Positions 8,962-16,579 of a DNA stretch of 46,916 bases are shown in pieces. The DNA is from UBA8437 sp003445035 (GTDB taxonomy: Bacteria; Planctomycetota; Planctomycetia; Planctomycetales; Planctomycetaceae), in assembly GCA_937901285.1 (NCBI GenBank), contig CALCHI010000571.1, positions 1 through 46,916 of the forward strand. The letters are read 5' to 3'. The first letter of the stretch is position 1. Each line of letters opens with the position of its first letter. The notes beneath the pieces are model-generated. The model ran no database searches and was not told the DNA's origin. It was given only the letters and a program-made list of their open reading frames with translations. The position numbers were made by a program, and so were the translations under genes.

Positions 8962-9735
8962 CTATTCGAGAGCCGGGGTGGCCGCGTCTTTGGCGATACG
9001 TCGGTACAGGGCGACCAACTGCCGAATCAGGTTCTCTTCGGCGGTGAGATTCCGGTTGGCCAGGATCCTCCTGTTTCTATCGTTGACGTGCAGGAGCGTC
9101 GACAGCAGCATCCGGACGTCATCCTCGAGGTCCTTTCGCAATCCGACTTCGAGTATCGCGACCAGTTCCCGGACCGACCGATTCGAAGTCTCCTTTTCCG
9201 GAGATCCGAGCTTGTTGAAGGTCTCTTCGAAACGAGGTTTGTGTCGTCGGAGCAGCTCGATCAGCCTCCGCTCGGTCAGTGGCGTTGATTCGTCGATCGT
9301 CGCTTTCAATTCGCCGACAGTATGATCCTCGAGCTGCTTGCGGATCTTCGGCATGCGGTCGAGCGCGTTCCGGGTGAGTTGCCTGGCAATGCTCCGCGAA
9401 TTGTCCCTGGCCACTTCCGTCGCGTACCCGCGGAACGCCGGGACCGCCTTGTCTTTCAGAAACCGCTCGATCCTCGGGGCAGCGAACTCCGGGTCAAGTT
9501 GTTGATCCATCCATGGCAGGCCGTAGAAGGAGGATCCGGAAATGGTCGCCAGGGCCAGGACGCCCACGGCCAGGGTGCGAGTGGTGCCTCCACGGATCCG
9601 GGATGTGACGGACCGGATTCGGGACAGGGCCTGGTCGAGTTGTGGTCCACTGGCTGGTTCTCCGCCGGTTGGCTTCACCGGGAACCGGTCAAGTCCGTCG
9701 GGGTCGGCCGGCGAAGGCGTGTGTTGGTTGGTCAT
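8962..9735 (-). CDS. Hypothetical single-pass membrane protein, helical
   Basis: A 257-residue protein that I do not recognise. It has a polar, proline-containing N-terminus (about 1-50), one membrane segment near 53-72 (TLAVGVLALATISGSSFYGL), then a long charged helical region rich in Arg, Glu, Lys and Leu that probably forms coiled coil or helical bundle. It follows a gene of similar plan (9808-10548) by 72 nt on the same strand, and both place one membrane helix before a helical domain of about 180 residues, so they may be distant paralogues and partners. The ATG at 9735 has no obvious Shine-Dalgarno sequence. It converges on the CpaF gene with a 16-nt gap. Confidence 0.65.
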   Translation of the reverse strand: MTNQHTPSPADPDGLDRFPVKPTGGEPASGPQLDQALSRIRSVTSRIRGGTTRTLAVGVLALATISGSSFYGLPWMDQQLDPEFAAPRIERFLKDKAVPAFRGYATEVARDNSRSIARQLTRNALDRMPKIRKQLEDHTVGELKATIDESTPLTERRLIELLRRHKPRFEETFNKLGSPEKETSNRSVRELVAILEVGLRKDLEDDVRMLLSTLLHVNDRNRRILANRNLTAEENLIRQLVALYRRIAKDAATPALE

Positions 9736-9807
9736 CGTGAGATCGTCCGTATGCCGGGGAGGAAATCGATCACAAGCCGCTGGACAGAAAGCGAAGAGCC
9801 AGGCTGG

Positions 9808-10548
9808 TCATGGGGCAGTGGTTTGGTCGGGTGCACTGATCAACTTCAGTTTCAGCAGCTTCAGCATTTGCCACAGAAACCGCATGGCCGGTGTGTCGTC
9901 TCCTGATCCGGTGACGGATGGATCGGCGACCGGAAATTCCTGATACGACGCGTAGAGTTCCTGCAATTCGGACTCGAGCGGCGCCATGTAGTGTTTGTCG
10001 ATCAACTGTTCGATGGCCGCCAGGGTTCGGGAGATCACCCGGTCACGGAGGGCTTTGTCCCTCAGCTTCGGGAATTCTCGATTCAACAATTCCACGTTGC
10101 GGTCCAGGGTCTTCCGGTAGTTCGCCAGAACGGCCCTCTGGAATCTCGTCTTGATGTTCTTTTCGAATTCGTCGCGTTGAACAAGAAACGCCTTCTCGAT
10201 TGTGGGCGAGTCTTCCTGGATTTGGACCCGGAAGTCGTTTACCAGGTCGGGTTCGACCTGGTTCCAGATCTCCCGGAGTTCGTTCCGGAACAACTGGCGG
10301 TGCTCCGGGGAGTTCTCCTGCAAGACCAGGATCATCCGCTCCTGCCATCGCTTGTCCCGGACCTGCGACACGGTGTCGAAGCTTTTCCAGAGAACGCCGG
10401 TGACCAGCCCGACACTCAACAGCAAAAGCCAGCGATTGGTGATTCGCGATCGGTTCCAGGCCGATTCGAGGTCTGCGGCCTCGTTCTCGAGTTGTGCAAC
10501 ACGTTGTGCCAGTTCAGTCGAGATGGCGTTTGTCGACGAATCGGACAT
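9808..10548 (-). CDS. Hypothetical single-pass membrane protein with coiled-coil regions
   Basis: A 246-residue protein of unknown function. The start at 10548 is favoured because AGGAG lies about 7 nt upstream; the open frame extends further 5' but into the preceding terminator. A short N-terminal coiled coil (LAQRVAQLENEAADLESAW) leads into one membrane helix (RWLLLLSVGLVTGVLW, about 37-53), then a charged helical domain (about 60-215) and a short C-terminal tail. The layout matches the downstream neighbour at 8962-9735. Together they suggest a two-gene unit for membrane-anchored helical proteins. I infer no enzymatic role. Confidence 0.7.
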   Translation of the reverse strand: MSDSSTNAISTELAQRVAQLENEAADLESAWNRSRITNRWLLLLSVGLVTGVLWKSFDTVSQVRDKRWQERMILVLQENSPEHRQLFRNELREIWNQVEPDLVNDFRVQIQEDSPTIEKAFLVQRDEFEKNIKTRFQRAVLANYRKTLDRNVELLNREFPKLRDKALRDRVISRTLAAIEQLIDKHYMAPLESELQELYASYQEFPVADPSVTGSGDDTPAMRFLWQMLKLLKLKLISAPDQTTAP

Positions 10549-10632
10549 GGCCGGTCTCCTGTGGAATGTCAGGGGAAACGAAACAGTAGCGGGGTGCCGC
10601 TGTTTCCTGTGGTCGTGTTGGCTGTGACGACA

Positions 10633-10672
10633 ACAAAAAACCGCGGACACCTCAATCGAGGAATCCGCGGCT
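10633..10672 (-). terminator. Rho-independent terminator after the Gfo/Idh/MocA gene
   Basis: Read on the minus strand, a stem of CCGCGGA/TCCGCGG (10664-10670 with 10641-10647) is followed by a run of T (complement of the A-run 10635-10640). The loop itself contains a second complementary pair (CCTCGATTGAGG). It lies 54 nt past the stop of the oxidoreductase gene. Confidence 0.85.
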
Positions 10673-10725
10673 TGGGCAGGTGCGGTGTCGCGTGCGGGGC
10701 ATTCGTGCCCCGGGGTGACATCGGC

Positions 10726-12099
10726 TCAGACCTTGATCTCGTATCCCTTTCGCTGTTCGCGTCCCTGCCACTTGTTGGCTTCGGGATCGCCGGTGATGGT
10801 GTTCGTCTTGGCATCCCACTTCAGCGGTCGACCGAGCCGCAAGGCGATGTTGGCCAGGTGGCAGGTGGTCAGGGCCTGGTGGTGCGTGTAGACGTCGGAG
10901 ATCGGCAGTTCGCGACTCTTGACGCAGTCGAAGAAGTTCTGCATGTGGCTGGTGGGCTTCTTGCCCCGGTAGACCTTCACGATCGCGTCTTCGGGCAGCG
11001 GGTTGGTTTTCAGTTCATCGACCGGGGCACCGACGATCTTACCCCGGCTGACGAAGAAGCGGCCCTTGGAGCCTTCGAAGAGGATCCCGTTGCCGTCCTT
11101 CGACTTGCTGACGATGTTCATCTCGACACCGTCGGGGAAGTCGCACTGGAGATGGAAGTTGTGCGAGCAGTTGTACTCGTTGGCCACCGTCGGGTTGCCG
11201 TCTTTGAACGGCACGGGGTGTTCGGCGACGACCGGTTTGACCGTCATCGGCCCCTGTCCTGGACCGTTTTGCTGAATCGCCCACTGGGCGATATCGACAT
11301 GATGGGCACCCCAGTCGGTCAGCTTTCCACCCGAGTACTCGTACCACCAGCGGAACTGGTAGTGGCAGCGTCGCTTGATGTACTCGACGTCCGGTGTTTG
11401 TCCCTGCCACATGTCCCAGTTGAGGTTCTCGGGGACCGGCTCGACCTTCAACGCGCCACTCTTGGGTGAGCCGCCGATGTCACAGGTGACCTTGTTGACC
11501 TTGCCGATCCGTCCGTCGTGGACCAGGGCGATCGCCTTCAGGAAGCGTCGTCCCATTTCGGTTCGCTGCTGCGTGCCGACCTGGAAGACCCGTTTGGTCT
11601 TGTCGAGCACCGTGATGATCTGTCGTCCCTCTTCGATGGTCAGCGTCAGTGGCTTCTCGCAGTAGATGTCCTTGCCGGCCTTCATCGCTTCGATGGCGAT
11701 CTTTGTGTGCCAGTGATCGGGCGTGACGATGGTGACGACGTCGATGTCTTTTCGATCGAGGATCTTGCGGTAGTCTCGGTAGACGTCGACGGTCGGCTCC
11801 TTGCCGTCCTTTTTCTGGGTCCGCTTGACCCGGTCCTGTCCCCGCTTGGCGTGGGCCGAGTCGACGTCGCAGACGGCCGCGACATCACCGAACCGCATCG
11901 CCTGGGGGCCGACTCCGCCCCAGCGGCTGCCGGTGCCGATACAACCGACCACCGGACGTTCGTTGGCCGACCGGTAAGCGGCCTCGGCGGGCGTGGCCGA
12001 GGTGAACCAATAGGGCAGGCTGGCGGTGGCCAGGGCGGCCGTGGAGGTCTTCAGGAAGTCGCGGCGGGTGTTGGCCGTGGAGGGTGTGCTGGATGTCAT
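10726..12099 (-). CDS. Tat-exported Gfo/Idh/MocA family oxidoreductase
   Basis: A 457-residue NAD(P)-dependent oxidoreductase of the sugar/inositol dehydrogenase-like superfamily. A Tat signal (TRRDFLKTSTAALATASLP) sends it folded across the membrane. The Rossmann domain starts at VVGCIGTGSRWGGVGPQAM; the family hallmarks VTIVTPDHWHTKIAIEAMKA and DIYCEKPLTLTIEEGRQ follow, with the C-terminal substrate domain containing GGKLTDWGAHHVDIAQW. The ATG at 12099 has GGAG about 9 nt upstream; a TTG 15 nt earlier is also in frame but less likely. Exported members are abundant in Planctomycetes and thought to act on sugars or polyols. The substrate is unknown. A strong terminator follows. Confidence 0.92.
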   Translation of the reverse strand: MTSSTPSTANTRRDFLKTSTAALATASLPYWFTSATPAEAAYRSANERPVVGCIGTGSRWGGVGPQAMRFGDVAAVCDVDSAHAKRGQDRVKRTQKKDGKEPTVDVYRDYRKILDRKDIDVVTIVTPDHWHTKIAIEAMKAGKDIYCEKPLTLTIEEGRQIITVLDKTKRVFQVGTQQRTEMGRRFLKAIALVHDGRIGKVNKVTCDIGGSPKSGALKVEPVPENLNWDMWQGQTPDVEYIKRRCHYQFRWWYEYSGGKLTDWGAHHVDIAQWAIQQNGPGQGPMTVKPVVAEHPVPFKDGNPTVANEYNCSHNFHLQCDFPDGVEMNIVSKSKDGNGILFEGSKGRFFVSRGKIVGAPVDELKTNPLPEDAIVKVYRGKKPTSHMQNFFDCVKSRELPISDVYTHHQALTTCHLANIALRLGRPLKWDAKTNTITGDPEANKWQGREQRKGYEIKV

Positions 12100-12532
12100 C
12101 AGGGCAGTCTCCAACGTGTCCGGTTGAGTCGTCTAGGGGTGATCAGGCACCATGTGCTCGCTGCCAGTGTACAGGTCCCCACTCGAGGATGCAAAACTCG
12201 GACAGTGTTGGTCAACTCGCCGCTTTCCAGGATCCGGACCCGATGTTCTGTCTGCGAAAAATTGCGGCTGAGGGGTTCAAATTCACGGCCCCGATTCTGC
12301 TGATCGTGCTGGTGTTCAGCCAGAGTCCGGTTGGCACCCACCCTCGTGACGCGTTTTTCGTGGCCGTTATCGACGATTGAATGGAACGCTGGACACTGTC
12401 GGTGATTGGTTCGGCTTACGTTTGCGATCGCCACGGGTGGCCGACACACTAGGACGCTGGTTCGGCGACTGGCCCAAAGACGCGGTGCCCGACCGAATCC
12501 GGATTCCAGCTGTCAACTCGGGAGAGAGAGAT
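12100..12532. other. Intergenic region between divergent genes (433 nt)
   Basis: This gap separates the divergent oxidoreductase gene and the fumarylacetoacetase-family gene, so promoters for both should lie here. I see no convincing -35/-10 pair and no structured RNA. A short open frame (12243-12380, about 45 codons, MFCLRKIAAEG...) has a hydrophobic centre but no ribosome binding site; I do not call it a gene. A TTGGCAC at 12340-12346 resembles a sigma54 -24 box but lacks a GC at the -12 position. Confidence 0.5.
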
Positions 12533-13465
12533 ATGAGACTGTGTCGGTTTGAACACAACGGTGACGCTGAGATCGGGTTCTACAGTGAGCAGACCATCGT
12601 GCCCCTGCAGGCCGCCGCCGCGTCGCTGGGAATTGACGTACCCGCTTGCGATCAGATCACCACGTTCCTGCCCGGTGGCAGCGGCCGCGTTGCCGCCGTC
12701 GCGTTGCAGGACGCGGTGGCCGCTGCCGGCGACGATCAGGTGGCCCAGTTGGGGGTCCCCACCGAAGCGGTCCAGGTCAAGGTTCCCGTGTCCAACCCGA
12801 CCAAGCTGTTGCTGCTGGCCGGGAACTACTCGAAGCACATCGAGGAAGGGGGCGGGCAGGCGGCCGAGCGACAGTCGACGTTCCCCTATGTCTTCATGAA
12901 GCCGCCGTTGACCACGCTCAACGACCCGGGCAACCCGATTCGGATCCCCAGTGTGTCTCCCGATCACATCGACTGGGAACTCGAGCTGGGCGTGATCATC
13001 GGCAAGGAATGCCACGCGGCGACCGAGGCCGATGCGCTGGACTACGTGGCGGGATACACAGTCGTCAACGATATCTCCGATCGGAAATTTCAGCCGAATC
13101 CCGGTCGTACCGAGCGGCCCAAGGATGGCTTCTTCGATTGGATGCACGGCAAGTGGCACGACTCGTTCTGCCCGATGGGGCCCTGTGTGTTGCCGGCCGA
13201 CGAATGCGATGACCCCCAGGCGCTGGAACTGAAACTGACGGTCAACGGCGAGGTGGAACAGGACGGATCAACCTCCGAGATGGTCTTCCCCGTCACGGCG
13301 ATCATCGAATTCGTATCGAGCTTCGTGACGCTTGTCCCCGGCGACATCATCTCCACCGGAACCACTTCCGGGGTGGGATCGGCCAAGAACAAGTTCCTCC
13401 ACTCCGGTGACACCGTCGTTGCATCGATCGGGAGCATCGGGTCGCTGGTCAATCCGGTGGTCTAG
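12533..13465 (+). CDS. Fumarylacetoacetate hydrolase (FAH) family protein
   Basis: A 310-residue metal-dependent enzyme of the FAH superfamily, which cleaves C-C bonds of, hydrates, or decarboxylates small oxo acids. The start at 12533 is set by GGAGAGAGAG just upstream. An N-terminal FAH-like cap (MRLCRFEHNGDAEIGFY) precedes the catalytic domain, with KLLLLAGNYSKHIEEGG, the metal-binding DWELELGVIIGKECHAA and GYTVVNDISDRKFQ (acidic ligands E, E, D), and the C-terminal signature FVTLVPGDIISTGTTSGVG. Many soluble relatives act in catabolism of aromatic compounds or sugars (for example 2-keto-3-deoxy-L-fuconate-type hydrolases); which reaction applies here cannot be decided. A strong terminator follows, so this is probably a single-gene unit. 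Confidence 0.9.
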   Translation: MRLCRFEHNGDAEIGFYSEQTIVPLQAAAASLGIDVPACDQITTFLPGGSGRVAAVALQDAVAAAGDDQVAQLGVPTEAVQVKVPVSNPTKLLLLAGNYSKHIEEGGGQAAERQSTFPYVFMKPPLTTLNDPGNPIRIPSVSPDHIDWELELGVIIGKECHAATEADALDYVAGYTVVNDISDRKFQPNPGRTERPKDGFFDWMHGKWHDSFCPMGPCVLPADECDDPQALELKLTVNGEVEQDGSTSEMVFPVTAIIEFVSSFVTLVPGDIISTGTTSGVGSAKNKFLHSGDTVVASIGSIGSLVNPVV

Positions 13466-13525
13466 ACGACTTGTCATCAGTCTGACCACGTTCTGACTCG
13501 TGTTTGCGACACGGCAATCGACTCG

Positions 13526-13561
13526 CCCCGGGCCGAAATTCCTCTTCGGCCCGGGGTTTTT
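13526..13561 (+). terminator. Rho-independent terminator after the FAH-family gene
   Basis: A perfect 12-bp stem (CCCCGGGCCGAA at 13526-13537 with TTCGGCCCGGGG at 13545-13556), a 7-nt loop and a T-run (13557-13561). It is the clearest terminator in the window. Confidence 0.95.
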
Positions 13562-13641
13562 CTGTGCGCCAGGAATGGCAAGTTGTTGTGCTGACAGGGA
13601 TTACCGGGCCTGAAGAATCCTACGTGTCGGGGGACTCCGTT

Positions 13642-13658
13642 TTGGCACGCGGTGTGCA
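13642..13658 (+). promoter_or_regulatory. Candidate sigma54 (-24/-12) promoter
   Basis: TTGGCACG-CGGT-GTGCA matches the sigma54 consensus TTGGCACG-N4-TTGCA with one mismatch. The invariant GG (13644-13645) and GC (13656-13657) are separated by exactly 10 nt. It predicts a transcript start near 13669, about 85 nt before the ATG of the small secreted protein at 13754. A sigma54 activator gene is the next gene (14340-16322). Confidence 0.6.
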
Positions 13659-13753
13659 TTTCTTTACCGGTCGACGGCAGTCCGGCGTCAGGTTTTTCAC
13701 CTGCGGGGTTGCCGGTTGTCGGAAAATCGATCCAGGAGACAGGGAGCAGACCC

Positions 13754-14209
13754 ATGAGACTCCGAATGATGGCTGTTGGAGTGACGATGATCGTGTTGCA
13801 GGTTTCTGTTGCTTCGCGGGCCTCCGAGGCGGGACACCGCCGCGTGCGTCGGCATGTGAACACCGCACCAGGAGTTCCTCCCGGTTTCGTCAATTCGTAC
13901 AACGATTCCGTTCGGACTCGGAGGCTGAGCAGTTACGGCGGCTACCGGCTTTCAAGGTCCCGTCGGGTCCAGCGTCCGGTACAGCGGTTGCATCGTCATG
14001 TGCCGGTGACCAGCTTCTCATTCGGGACCTCGCCTTACCGGTATTCCTCCCGCCGTAACGCCCCGCACGGCTTCAGTTCGTACGGGTATTCGGCCAGCCA
14101 CCACCACCGTCCGTCGGTCGGAATATCGGTTCACCGGCCGGGGTTCAGTTTCAGTGTTGGTCGCGGCGGCTACGGCACGGGGATCTCGCTGGGGATCTTC
14201 CGGCGGTAG
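13754..14209 (+). CDS. Small basic secreted protein, Arg/Ser/Tyr/His-rich
   Basis: A 151-residue protein of unknown function. The start at 13754 is supported by GGGAG about 6 nt upstream and by a signal peptide directly after it (MRLRMMAVGVTMIVLQVSVA, cleavage near ASRASEA). The mature part is strongly basic and low in complexity, with many Arg, Ser, Tyr, His and Gly residues, and ends in a Gly-rich stretch (GRGGYGTGISLGIFRR). Regular Y/S/R patterns suggest an extracellular or surface-associated protein binding acidic polymers, but that is inference. It is preceded by a terminator and by a sigma54-type promoter candidate, so its expression may be conditional. The frame looks coding rather than accidental because signal peptide and ribosome binding site agree. 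Confidence 0.7.
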   Translation: MRLRMMAVGVTMIVLQVSVASRASEAGHRRVRRHVNTAPGVPPGFVNSYNDSVRTRRLSSYGGYRLSRSRRVQRPVQRLHRHVPVTSFSFGTSPYRYSSRRNAPHGFSSYGYSASHHHRPSVGISVHRPGFSFSVGRGGYGTGISLGIFRR

Positions 14210-14339
14210 GTGTTGTTGGCCGCGGAGCGGAGCCGAAGCACGGTCGTCGGGAGGGGTGCGTGAGAAAGCGGACGAGCCCTGTTGTCGCGGGTGTACGCGA
14301 CGAACTGGCCGCACCGCACCTCCTTCCCGGCGGCCACGG

Positions 14340-16322
14340 CTATTCGCCGTTGTCTTCTTCCGACTCCTTCATTTCCAACTGCCCCATCTTGCGATAGAGA
14401 TTCGAGCGGTGGAGCCCCAGCAGTCGAGCGGCTTCGGTCATGTTTCCGGCGGCCAGTCGGATCGAGCGGCGAATGTAGTCGACCTGGAAACGCCTGGTTG
14501 CCTCGGACAACCCCGCGTCCTCGGGCATCTCGACATCGGGCTCGCGGCCGGGGGCGAGGATGAATGCCAGGTCATCGATTTCGATCTGGTCTCCCGGGCA
14601 CAGGAACGCCACCCGCTCCATCAGATTCCTCAGCTCGCGGACGTTTCCCGGCCAGGCGTGTCCGACCAACCGCTGCTGGGCCTCGGGGGCCAATGTCAGC
14701 GAGACTCGTCCGGCCTCAACACAGAATTCGCCCAGGAAGTGTTCTGCCAACGGCAGGATGTCCTCGGGGCGTTCGGCCAGGGAGGGGAGTTCGAGCGTGA
14801 CGACCGAGAGCCGGTAGAACAGGTCCTCGCGGAACCGCTTCTCGCTGACCGCCTCGGCCAGGTCCTGGTTGGTGGCGGCGATGACACGGACGTTGATCGG
14901 GATCGCCTGGGATCCACCGACACGGGTGATCACCTTCTGTTCGAGGACTCGCAGCAGTTTCGCCTGTCCCCCGGGGCTCATGTCTCCGATCTCGTCCAGG
15001 AACAGCGTGCCGTCGTCGGCGAGTTCGAACTTTCCCTTGCGAGTGTCCACCGCGTCGGTGAAGGCGCCCTTCTCGTGCCCGAACAATTCGCTCTCGAGCA
15101 ACGTCTCGCTGATCGCCGCACAGTTGACTGCGACAAACGGCTGGTCGGTGCGCGAGCCTCCGAAGTGCAGGGCCCGGCTGACGACTTCTTTTCCGGTCCC
15201 GCTGGCGCCGAGTACCAGCACGGGCAGATCCGTGCCGGCCAGGCGATCGACCGTGTCCCGCAATGCCATGATGGATGGGCTGGTTCCCACCAGCCGCGCT
15301 CCCCGGCCCACCTGTTCGGCCAACTGCTCGCGGCTCCGCAGCAGTCGCTGGTGTTCCTGGGTGTTGGCCAGGGCGACGGCGGCCTGGCCTGCGAGATGTT
15401 CGAGTCCCTCGAGATCGTCTTCGTTGAACGACCCCTCGAGCCGGTTGATCAGCTCGAAGGCTCCCATCACGTCCCCACGCCCGTCCCGCAACGGCACACA
15501 CAGCAGGTTGCGGGTGGTGTAACCGGTCTCCTTGTCGACGTCGGCGTTGAAGCGGTCGTCGGTGGTCACGTCGTCGACCTGCACGGGGTGACCGTTGTGG
15601 ATCACGTCACCGACGATCCCCGCGTTGTCGGGAATCCGCAACGTGCCTCCCTCCACACCCAGCGCCGGGCAGGCCACCAACTCGTTCCGCTCGCGGTCGT
15701 GCACGAAGATGCTTGCGCGGTCACAATCCAGCAGCCGAGTCGCTTCCGAGGCGATCAATTCGAGCAATGGCACCACCTCGTGCACACCCGCAAAGCCCGC
15801 CGATGCGTTCAGTGTCGATGCCAGTCGCTCGGCTCGCTTCACGGCGTGTTCGGTTCGGCTTGTCACGCCGCGAGCCACTGACAACCCGCGGCCGGCGACA
15901 GAGAGCAAGGGGAGTTGGGCCAGGTCGAGATGTCCGCCGGCGATCAACAGCACCGACGCCGAAGGAGCGGTATCGTCCAGCGGAACGGCCGCCGCGGTCC
16001 AACCCGTCGGCTCGGCAATGGGCTCGCCGCCGGCCGCACCCCTGTCCAGGGATTCTTCGAGCAATTCCGCCGGCCATGAGGCCGGCTGTTGGCGGCCGTA
16101 TTCGGCTTGAAGCTCCCATCCAGGATTTCGGACAAGCACTCCGCACCACTGGGCCGAGAATTCGGTCACCAGTTCCGGCAACAGTTGGTCCAACAGAGCT
16201 TGCTGGTTGGTTGATTCCCCGGCCGCTTGCAGGCAACGGTCCAATAAACCGATCGCTCGGATGGCTTCACTCGTCGCCAACGACTGTAACCCGTCGTTGA
16301 ATCTCACCCACGTGTCACTCAA
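14340..16322 (-). CDS. Sigma54-dependent transcriptional activator (GAF-GAF-AAA+-Fis)
   Basis: A 660-residue enhancer-binding protein that activates sigma54 RNA polymerase by ATP hydrolysis. A divergent GAF-like region (about 40-150) and a clearer GAF domain (about 180-320) precede the AAA+ domain (about 343-575), with Walker A GASGTGKE at 372-379, Walker B TLFLDEI at 439-445 and FREDLFYRLSVVTLELPSL. A Fis-type helix-turn-helix (AGNMTEAARLLGLHRSNLYRKM, roughly 625-646) ends the protein. There is no receiver domain, so it probably senses a small ligand through GAF. The loop that contacts sigma54 reads GAFTDA (419-424, bases 15051-15068) instead of the canonical GAFTGA. The start is a TTG with AAGGG upstream. 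It converges on a gene with a sigma54-type promoter. Confidence 0.93.
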   Translation of the reverse strand: MSDTWVRFNDGLQSLATSEAIRAIGLLDRCLQAAGESTNQQALLDQLLPELVTEFSAQWCGVLVRNPGWELQAEYGRQQPASWPAELLEESLDRGAAGGEPIAEPTGWTAAAVPLDDTAPSASVLLIAGGHLDLAQLPLLSVAGRGLSVARGVTSRTEHAVKRAERLASTLNASAGFAGVHEVVPLLELIASEATRLLDCDRASIFVHDRERNELVACPALGVEGGTLRIPDNAGIVGDVIHNGHPVQVDDVTTDDRFNADVDKETGYTTRNLLCVPLRDGRGDVMGAFELINRLEGSFNEDDLEGLEHLAGQAAVALANTQEHQRLLRSREQLAEQVGRGARLVGTSPSIMALRDTVDRLAGTDLPVLVLGASGTGKEVVSRALHFGGSRTDQPFVAVNCAAISETLLESELFGHEKGAFTDAVDTRKGKFELADDGTLFLDEIGDMSPGGQAKLLRVLEQKVITRVGGSQAIPINVRVIAATNQDLAEAVSEKRFREDLFYRLSVVTLELPSLAERPEDILPLAEHFLGEFCVEAGRVSLTLAPEAQQRLVGHAWPGNVRELRNLMERVAFLCPGDQIEIDDLAFILAPGREPDVEMPEDAGLSEATRRFQVDYIRRSIRLAAGNMTEAARLLGLHRSNLYRKMGQLEMKESEEDNGE

Positions 16323-16579
16323 CTGTCAGCCCTTCGACAACAGGCTCACCGTGTTTCAGTAATCAGAGTGATCTCGGCCGGGACGAAACCGTCGCGACAC
16401 ACTCACCGATTGATCGCAGCTTACTCTCTGGCGTGGTCAATACGATAGCACGTCGAGAGAGTCGGATCAGTCAAACGTGGGTTTCTACGACATCAGGACG
16501 GCTTGATCGGCTTTCTGGCCTCTGGGGAGTGCTGTATAAGTGGAGGTTTGCGTCTTGATGCCAGTTGGAGGCTCGACAG
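16323..16579. other. Divergent intergenic region, sigma54 activator / ilvD
   Basis: This 257-nt gap should hold promoters for both flanking genes. A TATAAG hexamer at 16535-16540, preceded by TG, could be an extended -10 for ilvD, but its -35 (TTTCTG, 17 nt upstream) is poor. No attenuator or leader peptide rich in branched-chain amino acids was seen. Confidence 0.35.

Noticed and set aside
12340..12356. TTGGCAC resembling a sigma54 -24 box
   Set aside because: The -12 GC is absent at the required 10-nt spacing.
12243..12380. A 45-codon open frame with a hydrophobic centre in the oxidoreductase/FAH intergenic region
   Set aside because: No ribosome binding site, no neighbour of matching type, and the length is easily reached by chance.
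14154..15881. A long plus-strand open frame (575 codons) opposite the sigma54 activator
   Set aside because: It is antisense to a gene with unambiguous AAA+ and Fis motifs; long antisense frames are common at this GC content and its translation shows no recognisable domain.
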